Positions 39,886 to 52,725 of a stretch of DNA of 64,000 nt are shown here, piece by piece. This DNA is from Paramecium tetraurelia (lineage: Eukaryota; Ciliophora; Oligohymenophorea; Peniculida; Parameciidae). The stretch is taken from NCBI RefSeq assembly GCF_000165425.1, contig NW_001799100.1, positions 1 through 64,000 on the forward strand. Direction: 5' to 3'. The notes beneath the pieces are model-generated. The model ran no database searches and was not told the DNA's origin. It saw only the letters and a program-made list of their open reading frames with translations. The translations under genes were made by a program, and so were the position numbers. Within the stretch, counting starts at the first letter, position 1, and each line of letters opens with the position of its first letter.

Positions 39886-41198
39886 TCATCTTAAATCGAT
39901 AGTTTCTGCTCTAGTAATCCCATGATTATTTTTGGCATTGGATGACGGAAACACACTCCAAAAACGAAGGCTTTCATCCCCTGCTCCAGTAACAATATTT
40001 TATCCACAAGGCGAACCACTTAAATACAAGACTCTTTGAGTGTGACCAGTTAGAGTAGCAACCTTTGACATATTAGCATAGTTCCAAACAATAATTTAAT
40101 TTAGGGAATAACCATGAGTTGAAACTAATTCATTTGAGTTTTTAGAAAACATTAAATTACAAACTTGAGAACCAGTATCAATGCATTCTACTTATTCAAT
40201 AGTTTGAGTATTAAAGAATCTAATGCATCTGTCAGCAGTACCACCACCAGAGGCAACAATATTGTGTTGATGGGGAGACCAACCAATAGCTTTAACTGCA
40301 GCTTGATGTTGTGAGAAATGAGTTAATTCTCCTTGATTCTTCAAGGACCAAATAAATAACTTATTATCGTTTCCTCCTGATGCCAAGAGTTGTTCATCAA
40401 AGGACCATTTCAATCCACAAATTTCTTATTTGTGTCCAACATACTTTTGAATGGATTCATTAGGACATCTAACATCTCTAACTAATATGTTTCTATCCCT
40501 ACTTCCAGTGGCTAATAAATAATTATTCCAAGCCAAAGATCCTATTCTACCTTAATGTCCATTCCATTTTCTAATAACTTTCTATTTTACTACATCCCAA
40601 ACATCAACATCACCCATAGTGTTTCCTACAGAGAGATGTTGATTGCGTTGAGACCATGCTACACTACATACCATATCAGGATCTTCAAGTGTACAAAGAC
40701 GAGACACCTTTGAGGTATGTCCTGACCAAATCAGAACTGAATTTTCAAGTCCTACTGCCAATGCATTAAATGGTGACCAATCTAATAGATTCAGGTAAAA
40801 ATCATCTTATAGGTTTTCAGCCTCCAACACTTTATAAGGTCTTTTATTAATATTGCGAGGGGGCTTTTCAGGTTCAACCTTAGTTGGAGTATTAGAGAAG
40901 TTTAATCCATTATTAATAATCTTATTCATTTCATTTTGTTTATTTTCTGTTTTGTAATTAAAGAGTTTTTAGTTTATGGCTGGTGATTTTCCCAATATAG
41001 AGGATTAAAGAAGGTTGTTGTAGGTGTTGCCTTGACAATTTTCTTCGCTCATGAATAATTGATAGAGGTTGGATTGAACATTACGTGGGATGAACTTTAT
41101 ATATTGTTATCAATTTATACACGATCACTTTTGTCTTTGGGACTGGTCCAAGATTGCTTGTTGAGATCAATCTCTTTGATGGGTGTTTAATCATTCAT
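39886..41198 (-). CDS. CDH1: Cdh1/Fizzy-related APC/C activator
   Basis: 428 residues with one 26-nt intron inside the C-box (after SDR; ends AAG). It activates the anaphase-promoting complex and selects cell-cycle proteins for ubiquitination. The N-region has the C-box DRFIPR, which docks on APC/C, and YNNLLQSSILG. RPYKVLEAENLQDDFYLNLL leads into a seven-bladed WD40 propeller with diagnostic Fzr/Cdc20 motifs (LASGGNDNKLFIW, VKAIGWSPHQHNIVASGGG, CIDTGSQVCNL, VTGAGDESLRFW). The C-terminus is DLR, close to the IR tail. Motifs fit Cdh1/Fzr better than Cdc20. The start gives the C-box and closes in frame. Confidence 0.93.
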
Positions 41199-41343
41199 TG
41201 GAAAACAAATGTTTGGTTATTTTTTAATAAAATTTATCTGTTATTTGATTATATTAATAAAATATATTTTCCTTTGATTATTTTCACTAGAAATACGAAT
41301 TGTATTAATAAATTTATACACTTCAAGTATATTAAAGACATAA

Positions 41344-42213
41344 ATGATGAACGAGATTAGCATTGTGTCACTCAGTCAACTCCTTAACAACATCCACCTA
41401 TCGCAATCACATATAGACGAAGCTGCCCGTTTCTACATTAGACACAGTCACGATTAGAAGTCTTAGTAATCTCTATGTGAAGAGTGGTGCAATCATTTCC
41501 ATTTTGCTAAAGGAAATGTTGATGGCGATAAGGTCATTATCTCATTACTTCATATGGCATAACGAGTTATTGAATCCGTCATCAGATTTGAGGGAGCATG
41601 TACATCCATAATTTTTATTTATTAGATGCTACTATGAGGGATGCTTTCAAGAAACAAATCATCAAAGCATTTGCTTTACTGAAAGACCACAACTCTTCAT
41701 AGGATTTGAAATAATAAATCAAGGATCTTCTAAAATAGTGGGAAGAAAAATAAATATTCTCCAAATCAGATATTTCAATTATGATCGATACTATTGATCC
41801 TAATAAATTAAGCAAAGACAAAATCAGAACTTAATTCGCTCCTCCTCAATATTTGATAAATTACGCCAAAAATTATAAGGTACGATTTAAATCACATCTA
41901 ATCTCTATAGGATTTACAAACTCGATTATAAAAGATGAATGAGTATTAAGCCAATCTTGATGATTTAATTAATAGCGGAGCCTAAGACAAAGTCAATCTT
42001 TATGATCAATATTTGGATTAATATACTAAGTCTGTTGAAAGTGTTTAAAAATATAGATAGCTTGTCATTAAGGATATTATAGACGAATTGAAAGAACTTG
42101 ACAAAATACATTCCAAAAGCATTATTGATTTGAAGTATATTGCATAAAGAGTCTCCAATTTGAAAGCAAAGAAAGAAAAAAGAATCTAAAATGAATATTA
42201 TAATGATTAATGA
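41344..42213 (+). CDS. CID-domain protein (RPRD1/Rtt103-like)
   Basis: 270 residues, two introns (26 and 31 nt, TAG). Residues 1-130 look like a CID (RNA polymerase II CTD-interacting domain): SLSQLLNNIHLSQSHIDEAA, EEWCNHFHFA, VIISLLHMAQRVIES and the terminal LLKQWEEKQIFS helix. A long coiled coil follows (residues about 165-265), the layout of RPRD1/Rtt103, which bind the phosphorylated CTD near transcription ends. The start is the first of two adjacent ATGs. The gene is divergent from Cdh1 with 145 bases between, probably holding both promoters. Confidence 0.8.
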
Positions 42214-42252
42214 TAACATATAAATTCCAAACAAATTAATTTAAATTTAAAT

Positions 42253-42801
42253 ATGAAGTAAAATAATAAATCCCCTGCACCTTTTGCTATCACCGAAGAA
42301 AAACAAACTATCGAAACTATGCTAAACCTTGTTAAACTCCAAACTTAATAGCTCAAAGATTAATAGCTTCAATAAAGCAATGAAATCAAATTGTTGAGCA
42401 AAGCCTTCAGGGACTAAAATCAATCCATCTTATAAAGCTAAAATTAAGAATACTTCTCATTAACGTCCAAGCTCATCGAAGAAATAGAATCCGATAATTA
42501 TTTTCAAATTAAGCTGAATTAAATTTAAGCCTACAATAAATAACTATATAACCTTATCAAAGATGTTCAAAAGGAAATTCCTTCACAATATTAACAACTA
42601 ACTACCATCAATAGAGTTATCAATTTTTATAAATGCATTTTCAGAATCTCGATTAAACAATTGAATAAAGATGAAGTAGCCATCATTTTTCATCAAACCT
42701 TGGGAAACACTGATTATGGGCATCCAATAATTATTTAATTGAAAGATACCAAATAGCAATAAAGGTAATAATTTTGGAATTAATTTACATAATTAATATG
42801 A
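42253..42801 (+). CDS. coiled-coil hypothetical protein
   Basis: 182 residues, no intron needed. Gln-rich coiled coil (residues about 15-90, LQTQQLKDQQLQQSNE), then a helical part ending IIFHQTLGNTDYGHPIII. No known domain. The start lies 39 bases after the stop of the CID gene on the same strand, so it might share transcription or simply reflect tight packing. The last 15 codons are Gln-rich and could be a misread 3' intron. Confidence 0.6.
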
Positions 42802-42990
42802 GATTATTATTCTATTATCTCTTTAAAAAATAATTAAATGAGCTATTTCTTTTTATTATATCTTATCACATTTAAACTAATAGGTAAGAGTAAATTCATC
42901 CTATTTTGTTATTAAGTTTTGAGAGAATAAAATATTTCTTTTATAAGATAATGATATAAATATTAAACTAGAAATTCAAAGTAATTATGT

Positions 42991-43533
42991 TCAGCAAAGA
43001 CAAAGCCAATTCCATCCTTTTGAATCTTTTTTTTTTTAAACTATTTCTACTTTATCATGCATTATTCTATATGTTTCAAATATTTTATTAAACATTTCTT
43101 TGACGGTTTAAGGACTACGTGCCGATGTATAATACAAGGCATAATTTTGAATCAATTCTTCTATGTATCTATTTTTCTTTTGCAAAATTTTATCTGTTTT
43201 ATTCCCAACTAGGACCATGGGGGTTACTTATGCAGAGTTTTAAATAATATTCAACCACTTTTCAACATCTCGAAAAGCATCTTTTGAAGAGATGTCAAAG
43301 CAAAGAATAATCAAGTCAGCATTTTTCATGCTATTTGTTGTGAGTTATTCAAATTGAGTCAAACCACTTGTATCATAAATCTCGTAGATCTAACCATTTT
43401 TTTGATATCTACAATAATTTATGCCTATTGTCTAAGCAATGTTAAAGGTAAATGGTTTATTTTATAAAACACTTAGAATTGATGATTTTCCACTGCTGGA
43501 TTCTCCAACTAGATATATTTTAAAGGGTTTCAT
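42991..43533 (-). CDS. divergent Rab/Ras-like small GTPase
   Basis: 180 residues without intron. P-loop GESSSGKSS, NKTD and TSA boxes are present; the C-terminus WLCLC suggests prenylation on the CxC. Switch II reads DTSGLTQFEQL instead of DTAGQE(R/K)F, so the catalytic Gln position is Leu, which in Ras proteins slows GTP hydrolysis. The switch I effector Thr may be in AQTIGINY. It is therefore probably a divergent Rab with low intrinsic hydrolysis. Inserted Lys-rich tail before the cysteines (VQKKKDSKG). Confidence 0.85.
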
Positions 43534-44131
43534 TTAAAAATATTAATAAATTTAATAGTCATATTTTATGATTTAATGTTTTAATTAGAAGTTATAGAAT
43601 AACAAATTTTATCAATTCATCTTCTCTTACTTCTCTAAATCCCATTGAGGAACATTGTAATGGATAAAACGAATTTTTATTGTATTCTGTACAGTTTGGC
43701 TTTGTTTTATTCTGTTTGTTATTTTGATTTAGAAAATTTTCAATTAAGGCACTAAATGAAAATAGAAACTAATATGCAAGTACATAGCTTGGTACAGACA
43801 TATATAATATTAATTGTATATAAAGTAAAGTATGTTAAAGGAAAAAATATAATATTATGGATGATTTAATTTAGGACCCAAAATGATTAGGAATTAAATC
43901 TTATGATTTAAGAAATTCAACTCTTAACAAGTGCAATTTTTCTTAATTAAAATAATATTAGTTGTAGGATTAGTTCGTTCTAATTAATAAATATAATTAT
44001 GTTATAAGATCATATCAGTTGATTAATGATAGAAAGCACTAACAAGTGCAAATCTACAATAATGAAATCCCTTAACAAAAAGGGGGCTCCTTCCATCATT
44101 ATCAATTTAAAATAATTTTATATTATTTAAA
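43534..44131. other. intergenic, nothing supported
   Basis: About 600 bases, AT-rich. The sequence (c)taacaagtgcaa occurs twice about 110 bases apart (near 43,925 and 44,040). I see no gene or known signal. Confidence 0.4.
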
Positions 44132-46420
44132 ATGATATCAAATTTTTTAGAATAATTTACTGCCAATCCAAAGGTTAGAATTGATACTCTTCTTCCAAAT
44201 TATTTGATTTATAATAAAATGCATCCGGACGATGCTGAAGTTACTAAAGAATTTAATGAAATATTGGCAATAATAAAAGAAAAGTTCTAATTGACAATAA
44301 AACTATACATTTTATCAGTCAAAAGAGATATGGTACCTAAAAAATTATTTATAACTCAATAAATGGAAGAAAACCTTAACAATACAGAATTAAATCCTAT
44401 TTTAAAATCACAGCTACTTCTAGATCTTCAAGTTTTTTTATATGCCCTAACTTAAATATAGGATATTTATACGATGTTTTTTAAATAGGATTTCTTTACA
44501 TATGTGGAAATGTAAGTCTATTTATAGATAATCTAGGTAAGACATCCTTGATGATAATATCAATTTAAATTGGTTCACTACTTTAATAGAAAAAAAAGTT
44601 ATTGCTTATTTAATAAATGTTCTTGGAACTGCTAAAGGATTATTATATCAAATGGTTATTGAGCAATTGAATTATCAGGATCTTATTCTCATGTTGAATA
44701 AAATTGTTGTTTAAATTTTTAACGATTGTGCTAACTCATTAAAAACGATAACAAATGAATTTGTAAATGCTACCAACAAATGTAATCTATGCAATAAATA
44801 TTTGCTTATGGGTTTGTTTCAAGAGTTATCAGTTAGAGCATATGACTTAGTTGAAAATTACGAAGATTTCACGATTTTTCATTTATCAAGCCATGATGCT
44901 AAAGAAGAATTTGCTCGATTAGTAATCAATTATTTTGACTTAATGAACCTATATGTAAATAGAAATGATGAAGATTGTAAATAAATAATTAAATTTTAGT
45001 ATTTACTCCATTTTAAAACACGGTGTTGAAATATGTCAAAGAAAATAATGATGAATTAGAAGCCATAGAATAAGCAATTACTAAAATAACTAGTAGAAAT
45101 AAAAAAGTAGTAACTCATAAGATTGTCTCCAAAAGAAATTAGAGATTTGGAATACTTTTGGACATTGATTGTGAGGATGGATCTAAATTAAGGTTTATTA
45201 TTCATAAGCCTATTGATAAAATTGTAATTACTAATGCAAAACTTGTTTAAAATAGATGGATGTTTGTGGAAGCTCTAGAAGGATTAACTCCAGAATAATT
45301 ACTCAAAAAGAAAGAAGAATCCAAAAGTGAGTATAGTTCAATCTAATAAGCATTTGATTCTTTGAATTTTCAATAAAGTGTAAACACGATTCATGAAGAT
45401 TTTGATGTAAGTGAGGAAAGAATGCAATTTATAACATTTAATGAATCTACGGCAGAAATACAGAGTGCATTTTCTGAATCAATAAAAATAAATGGTCTCT
45501 AAGGTGAAACGTTTAATGCTCATTTTTCAAGTGCAGCAGGTGATATTGGAGCATCATTAGGCAATTGTTTAGCAAATATAAATAAATACAACTCTCGAAA
45601 AGAATTTTTGGTTGATTTTGGTCAAACTGCCGTTGTCAGTGGTTCTCTTACATATATAGCTACTTAGATGCCAGTTATTGGTTAATTATTTGCTTTGGGA
45701 GCATTTGGATATTTTACAGCAAAAATCTACTCAAATGAATCATCATCTTAGAAAAGCAAGAACACTTAATTAAATAAATTATTAATTTCAACCACTGCAA
45801 ACGTAGGTTCAGGAATAAGTGGAGCTTTAATAGGATAGGCATTGATTCCAGTTCCGATTTTTGGAGCTTTAATAGGTGGATTCATTGGAGGTCTATTAGG
45901 GGGAGCCTCTTCATCAATGATATTAGAATACATGAGCGAACAAAGATTCTAAAATTTGTTTGAATTAATTCAATTTAAAGAAGAGAATGGACATTGGGAA
46001 TATTCTGATGAATATTTAAACTAACTTGGTTTAAGTAAGTAGATATTTTAAGAACAATTACCTAATAATTTAAGGTATGATGAAAATAAGGATAATAAAT
46101 GGATTTCTATAGTAATATATATTTCATATCATTAGATTTCTTACACATATTGTACTGTGTATCAAGCCTAATTAGATTCGATAAGGAATAAGAAAATTTA
46201 GTAAGAAGGTGAAAATAATAAAAACAATTCTTTTTAAGATCATTCATCGCAATCCAGTACTACTAACCTAGATACAAATAAGCAGCTAGAAGAAGATTAA
46301 GTTGAGTTCCCAGAATTTATAGAATAGGCGAGTAAGTGGATCATATAAAATAAGTGTTTAATGGGGTTATCATTGCAAAATACGGAAATCATAATAAAAT
46401 GTATATTTCAAAATTTATGA
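44132..46420 (+). CDS. large protein with glycine-zipper membrane segment
   Basis: 746 residues, two introns (25 and 23 nt, TAG), exact closure. The first 300 residues are helical with few motifs. Around residues 310-360 a compact domain follows (SKRNQRFGILLDIDCEDG, HKPIDKIVITNAKLVQN). Near residues 500-610 come small-residue-rich hydrophobic stretches: SSAAGDIGASLGNCLANI, GQLFALGAFGYFTAKIY and ALIGGFIGGLLGGASSSM. The last has the GxxxG pattern of glycine zippers that pack membrane helices. No signal peptide. I do not recognise the family. A pore-, scaffold- or tail-anchor-like role is a guess. Confidence 0.75.
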
Positions 46421-46538
46421 TAATATCTTAAATACTTTTTATTATTGATGCAATTGCTGGATTTTTCTTTTAATTATTTTTATATTTCATTATACAATTA
46501 CGACTTTTATAGTTTATGATTGTTTTATATTAAAAAAG

Positions 46539-46899
46539 TCAAGCTCCCTCCTCAATAAATTTTACTTGTATGTTCAATTATTAACCTGGGCCTCTAAAAA
46601 GGCTTTAAATTTCCTAATGAGCTAAAGACTTTTAAGCGGATAAAGTCTTATCCTGAAATCCTTTAGTGACATGATACTCAAGCTTTTTCGCAAAAAAATC
46701 TGTTTTTAATATATTGGCAAATGTGAACTTCAAATCTTCTAAAGCAATTTTTGTATTTAACTCCTGCATTAGATTTAAAAAAGTATAATACCATAACGAT
46801 ATACTTGTCTAATCCACTGAAGGTAAATTTCACCTTCTCATAATCTCCAAATGTTAAGAAAGGCTGATTTTGATTTTAATTCCTCTCTTCTTTACTCAT
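46539..46899 (-). CDS. small hypothetical protein (110 aa)
   Basis: 110 residues with one 28-nt intron (gtattata...aatgcag, the only CAG end in the window) closing in frame. Begins MSKEERNQNQNQPFLTFGDY; the C-half is charged and helical (ALEDLKFTFANILKTDFF, SLFRGPGQQLNIQVKFIEE). No domain recognised. Its presence argues that the neighbouring transporter starts at 46,941 and not at the upstream ATG 46,851, which lies inside this gene on the other strand. Confidence 0.65.
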
Positions 46900-46940
46900 C
46901 ATATAATAAAAATATTATTGTATTTTTTAAATATATTTTA

Positions 46941-48240
46941 ATGATGAAATCAGAGTATTTTAATGGATTTTTTTGGATTGTATACTTTGACTTTATAATT
47001 ATGTTATTATTAAGCTTTACAAGTGCAGGAAAAAATATACTATATACAATGTACTCAGATTTCGATTTTAATACTTTAGCTTCATTGCAATATGTTTGTA
47101 ATTATTTATTTGGGCCATTGATGTTGCTTTTGGTAGATAAAATAATCGAATCCTTTAGCTTCAAAAAAATATTTCTGATTAGTTCGTTTAACTTAAACAT
47201 TTTTTTATTAGGAGGATTATTGGTGGCAAAGTGCTAAGAATCATGTTCAGTTTCCTTAGTTGAGACTATTACTGTGATTTCATCGTTAATTGCTGGTGTT
47301 CTTCAAACAGTCTTTTATGTTTCTTTCGTAGCTTATATCAATTTTATGTGCAACAATTCAAACAGGGAATTATTTTTCGGAATAAGTTTCTCTTTTACTA
47401 GTATGTCAAACATATTATCAAATATAATTGGTATATAAAGTAAATGTATATTTAGGCTATTATTTAAAACAATATTTTAATTTATTTACATTCTATGTAA
47501 TAATAGTTGTAATCTCAATTATTTTGCAAGCACTATTTTTTTGCATGAAAGACAATCAAATATCAACATAGAAAGAAAGTCGTTCAATTGTGAAGGAAAT
47601 TCAGTATTAATTCCTTTCCTTGTACAAAGAAATTACCTTTAGAAGTTATTGTTTGTTTTTAGGAGTTCTTGTATTCGCAGGTTTGATGAACTCAGTAATT
47701 TACTTGTTTTTGCCTGTTCTTGTAGAGAGACTAGGATTTTTAGGTTAAGATTTGTATAATAAAATCTTTATAACATTCTTAATAACTGGAATTGGTTAGG
47801 TTATTGGAGGTATTACAGCTGGCAAGTTAAGTGAGAAATTTAAAGAAAATAATGTTTTATATTTTAGCTTTGTTGTAAACTTTATTGGAATATTGTTAGC
47901 ATAAATTGGAATTTCAGAATAAAGCTTTTCACTAGTATTGGTTGGATGTGCCTTAATTGGATATGCAGATAGTTCAATTTCCTCTTTGGCTCTGATAGTG
48001 ATTACGAAGTAAATCTCAACTAAAATACATGCCTTTGCTGGTTTTAATTTATGCTAGAGTATTGGATTTGGATTATCCTCAATTTGGTGGGCCTTTTTTA
48101 ATAAGAAATCATTGACTTATGACTTTTCTTACCTTTACATTACTACATCATTGGCCCTTATTTCATTTGTAGTTTATAATTGCCATATCTTGAGAGAAGG
48201 AAAAACAAAAGAGAAAGATGATTTAATCCCCCAATAATGA
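46941..48240 (+). CDS. MFS / UNC93-like membrane transporter
   Basis: 424 residues, one 25-nt intron (TAG). About 11-12 hydrophobic segments are spread along the whole length, with short loops and a central charged loop (residues about 195-215). Features include GFFWIVYFDFIIMLLLSF at the start, GIGQVIGGITAGKLSEKF (typical of MFS loop/helix junctions) and a Lys-rich C-tail. The layout fits the major facilitator superfamily, and the N-terminal region is closest to UNC93-type proteins. Substrate unknown. Confidence 0.75.
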
Positions 48241-48527
48241 GTATTATTTTAGTGTTATAATAAAATATTCTAACAACGGATATAAATCTTCTTCATCCAC
48301 AGTAGATAGATAAGATCGAAATATGAAGGAAATGAGTATAAAATTGAGGTAAAGAAAAGAAGCTTGTAAATTATGGATAATAGTTGAAATTCTAGATATT
48401 ATTGCACAAATCTAATAGGTTAAAATGAGTATGATACATTATAAATTTTGTTTAGATTATTTCTAACTAACAGTTGATAATATATATATTAATGAAGATT
48501 AATTCTGCCAGTTAATAAAAGTTAGCA

Positions 48528-50035
48528 ATGACTAGGCCATAGACTACCCCTCAAAAGGCAGGATAGTCACCTATAAAGAAAAACAAGTATGAAAAATAGT
48601 TGAAATAAAAGGTATTTGGTGTAATCAGGGGTGTCATCCCTAGCTAAAACTGATAATAAAGTCTCAAAATCAACTGCATTGTCACATGATTTAATATCTT
48701 TGATAAAGAATGGAGGAAATGGTCATCATAATAGTCAGCAATTGGATAGGAAATAGAATTCTCACAGCAAATTCATTCTTGACATAAATGATGCAAATTA
48801 AAAAAAAATTAGACCTAATTCAAGACAATAAATCCAACATTTGGTTAAAAGTAAGAAACTAGATAGCAATCTTAAATATCATGAGGAGCTAATTCAAAAG
48901 CAATTTCAGAAATTATTCGAATTACAAAAGCAACATCAACAAACTCACAAATCCCCACCTTAAATACATAATAGAGCGATGAGCAATGGCGATTTGAAGC
49001 CTACTAGCGATATTGCCAATAAGTTGATAGAATATATAAAGAAATAATCAGCCAAGAAAATAAAGGGTTATAGATCAATATCCAATCCAGACATCATCGT
49101 TACTGATAGAAGATTGATATCAAAATACGCAGTGAAGTATATTGTTATTAGAATAATTATAGAACTCAAGCTGGAATGTTGCATACAAAATAGGAGAAGG
49201 TAAATTAGGATTCTTATGCAATTCATGAAGGAATAGGAAACATAGATAATTCATATCTCATATAAGTGTCGGATGGACATGGAGTGAATGGACATGAAGT
49301 TGCTTAATTTGTTTAAGAACGATTGCCGATTATTATTGATTAGTTATTAAAATCTCATAAAATTGGAAAGAATGATTAGGATATGATGATATAAGTGATT
49401 TTGAGATAAGCATTTGAAAGAACAACAAAGGAATTATATACTTCAGGAATAGATATCACATTTAGTGGAGCCACAACTGTTTGTTTATTGATTATTGAAC
49501 ATGTGGGATGGTGTGCTAATATTGGAGATTCAAGAGCTATTTTGGGAAGATAGAAGGATGGATTACATGTAGTTGAATTGTCTCATGATTAAAAACCTGA
49601 TTTACCAAAGGAGGAGAAAAGAATCATATAAAATGGAGGAAGAGTACAAGCGTATTCTGATGAAGAAGGAAATCCAATCGGTCCGGCTAGAGTTTGGTTG
49701 TTAGATGAAAATATTCCAGGATTGGCAATGTCTCGAAGTTTTGGAGATTATGTGGCTGCTTAAGTGGGCGTAATATCTATTCCAGAAATAATTAAACACA
49801 CATTTTAAAATGACAAATTCTTAATCATGGCATCAGATGGAATTTGGGAGTATCCAATCATTTATATTCAAGGTTTCTCGATAACAAATGGATTGTTGAA
49901 GTGGTCTATGGGTATTATTTGAAAAATGATGCTGAAGGAGCTGTTGAAAGATTGGTCAAGGAAGCCACATAGGCATGGTAAAAGGAGGATGAAGTTATAG
50001 ATGATATCACTTGCATTGTAGCATTTTTGAATTGA
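48528..50035 (+). CDS. PP2C-type protein phosphatase
   Basis: 477 residues, three introns (25, 26 and 23 nt; first and last end AAG), exact closure. The N-terminal 190 residues are a polar tail with a Gln/Lys coiled stretch (QKQFQKLFELQKQHQQTH). The PPM/PP2C domain follows, with metal-binding motifs VSDGHGVNGH, GATTVCLLII, ANIGDSRAI, MSRSFGDYVA, MASDGIWEF and DDITCIVAFLN at the end. All key Asp residues (DGHG, SDG, DD) are present, so it should be an active Mg/Mn-dependent Ser/Thr phosphatase. Substrate unknown. Confidence 0.93.
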
Positions 50036-50106
50036 TAAACATAAATATCTTAAGAATATATATTTCCACTTTTTCAATGCTTAATTTTATTAATTATATT
50101 ATTTTA

Positions 50107-50943
50107 ATGTCAGACAAACCAAATATCCCTGCTCCTAATTCCTTGGTCAAATATGCAAGTGCCACTTTGGTTTCTACTTCTGGAAAGCCCATCAAAGATA
50201 AAAAGAAAGGAAGAGATGCTGCTCCTTAGTCAATTACTAATGCATAAACAGAAGATATATTGAATTCAATTCTTCCTCCTAGAGTATCTATTTTTTGTAC
50301 TAAATTAGGAATACACAATGGAGAAATAATAATTATGGATTCAATGTGTTTCTTCCACTCCAGCGAAAAGAGTATTTCGATTTTATATTCAAAATAGGAA
50401 GATGTTATTTTGCTTTAAGAAAATTTAGATAAAAAATTGCAATAAAGATAAGCCAGAGAAACTGGTATATGTCCTATTCGAGAGGAATTATATGCTTAAT
50501 GTTTTGATGAACTTATAAGACAAGTATTATATGTAAGTTACAATTAGATTACAATAAATTGTGCTGAAAGGGGACTTCTCTTAGTTAGGGTCAGGGATGA
50601 AATTAGACAGACAATTCAAGCTTATTAAACTTTGTATGAGAGTTCTATTGCTTTTGGAATGAGAAAAGCCTTACAAGCCGAACAAAGAAAAGTAAATTAT
50701 TACTTAAATGTTTAGACTGATTATAACAATAAAATAAAGTAATTAGAAACTGAATGTCAAGATTTATCGAAACAGGTGGAGAAAATAGAGAGCACTATTG
50801 AAGATATGTAAAGACAAGATTAAGAACAATAAGAACATGAAGAAGCTAAACATAGAGATCAAGTCAATTTCTTAAAAAATGCAAACAAAGTATACAAAGA
50901 AGAATTAGAGAAATTCCTTACAGGTGCTAATGTTAAAAAATGA
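50107..50943 (+). CDS. DNALI1: inner-arm dynein light chain p28 (DNALI1)
   Basis: 245 residues, four introns (25, 26, 24, 24 nt, all TAG) and exact closure. Conserved family blocks: EDILNSILPPREY, LWIQCVSSTPAKR, KLQQRQARETGICPIREELY, FDELIRQITINCAERG, RVRDEIRQTIQAYQTLYES and AFGMRKALQAEQRK, then a coiled coil (residues about 165-240). p28 is a subunit of axonemal inner dynein arms and supports ciliary beating. Length and order match p28 from other ciliated cells. Four introns within 840 bases is the densest in this window. Confidence 0.95.
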
Positions 50944-51085
50944 TTAATATAATATTAAATAGTCGATTTTATATTTTTAATCTTTAAGAAATTTTCTTTA
51001 GTTAGAAGTAATCTAAAATAATTAAATTATATACATTAAAGTAATCAATATTTATAATTATAAAAAAATAACATTATATTTAATT

Positions 51086-51220
51086 ATGTTAAAATATATC
51101 ACTAATTAAACCCTTCAAGTTACAGGATCTTTCGCTGTTTCAGCAAGCAAAGCTGGAATTATTACTTCATTAATAGAGAATCTATTAAAGTATGTGAGTG
51201 ACGTTAATTTCGGTTGCTGA
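51086..51220 (+). CDS. very small ORF, possibly a gene
   Basis: 44 codons (MLKYITNQTLQVTG...NFGC) between p28 and the convergent TauE gene. It may be the first exon of a slightly longer gene, since a GTATG occurs near its end. Only composition supports it. Confidence 0.25.
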
Positions 51221-51334
51221 TAAATATTCTTATCATACCTTTAAAGATTCAGTTTATCGATAATGATTTATTGAATAGATATTATTTAGTTTTTGTATAA
51301 TAAATAATTAATTTGATAAAAATCAACATTAAAT

Positions 51335-52725
51335 TCAACAGTGGGAATGATATACCAATAATTTATCAAACCCAAAAAGAACAGAGTTGATTATAATTAA
51401 GGCCACAATAGATATTATATTGTTTGCAACTTGAATTATATCAACAATTAATACTACGAATCCTACTTTATACTTATTCATTAACATATAAGCAGGTTTA
51501 GTGAATACTAGCAACCCTATAATCTTAAATTATATAAAAGTAATATACCCCTAAACCAATAAAAGTTAACAACTATTCATTTGTTATTGTTTTTTACAAA
51601 AATAACTATAGTAAACTATTAAGTGAGATCATAAAAGATCCGAAAGCAGCAGTTGCAGCAGCCTCTCTTGCAATTATTTTGTTATTTAATAAAAATGCTA
51701 CGGGAATGATACCACCTCCCATTCCTATAATCCCTGTACTAAAACCAGCCAACCAACCTGCGAAGTAATATTGCCAAAATATTTTTCTGGGTGTGAAAAA
51801 TCTATGCTTTGGCCTGTATTAGACCAAGTCTTTATAATATTCTTCATTTCTTTTATTCCAATAAATCAAGGATGTGTAGATAAAATTTGCGCCAAGTAAG
51901 ACCAAGATAATCAAATTGTTCTCCACTGAGCACGGGTCTAGCCCAATGATGGAATTATTATAATTATTTGATCTCATTAAGATTATTGTTTAATTAATTA
52001 TGAAGGATCCAATAACAAAGCAAATGTTCTTAATTTAAATTTTATTATGGTCATTCACATAAAATTCCTCGTACTTATTTAACAACTTTTCATCCAAATC
52101 TGTTTCCTTTGCCATTTCTTCCCTCGTTTTGATTTTCTCTGATACAAAAACCTTGTTGTTTCTCTTATCTTGTTCTAGTTGTCTTTATCTAAATGCTTTA
52201 ATAATACCATTTGATACTGAATTTCCACAGGAATGGAGTTGCTCCTATCAAAAAGCATAATTAAATGAGATATATAGCAAGTTAAGGGAAAAGTTACGAA
52301 AGGAGAGCTCCGAGACTCCAGGCTAAAGGGATGGCTTGATTGAATATTACGCAGATGTCGAAGTTAACAAGTGGCAATTCTGGGATATCCGGATGTCTTT
52401 CTAATGAAATGTTAAGATACTTTTCAAAAAACAAAAAGAATAAATTCAGAGATGTGGTTGTGAATAGAAAGCTATCTCCGACTTGAGTTGCAATGTTAGA
52501 TGGATAATTTAATAGGAGATTTAAAATAGGCCTTTTGACCATTCCACTGCCTAACCCTCCCAATATTCCGATTCCAAGAAATATTGGAATCAAGGAATAA
52601 ACAAAACCCGTGTATGGTGTCAATTCCAAAATAGGATCATGAACACATGTAAAGCTGAGTTCATTCCATTCACAATCACTCAATAGCCAGCATCCCTTAT
52701 CAGGATCACACGCTTAACCACTCAT
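51335..52725 (-). CDS. TauE/SafE-family transporter
   Basis: 447 residues, two introns (22 and 25 nt, both AAG) and exact closure. About eight to nine membrane segments. The family's Gly-rich repeat appears in both halves: LGIGILGGLGSGMVKRPIL near residue 45 and GFSTGIIGMGGGIIPVAFLL in the second half, each followed by a helix rich in small residues. A charged cytosolic loop (about residues 175-225, EKIKTREEMAKE) separates the halves. TauE/SafE proteins move sulfonates, sulfite or sulfoacetate in bacteria; eukaryotic substrates are mostly unknown. The N-terminus has several Cys residues (QACDPDKGCWLLSDC), unusual for the family. Confidence 0.85.

Noticed and set aside
46851-46941. Upstream ATG for the MFS transporter
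   Set aside because: It lies inside the first exon of the gene on the opposite strand, and the first membrane segment fits a start at 46,941.
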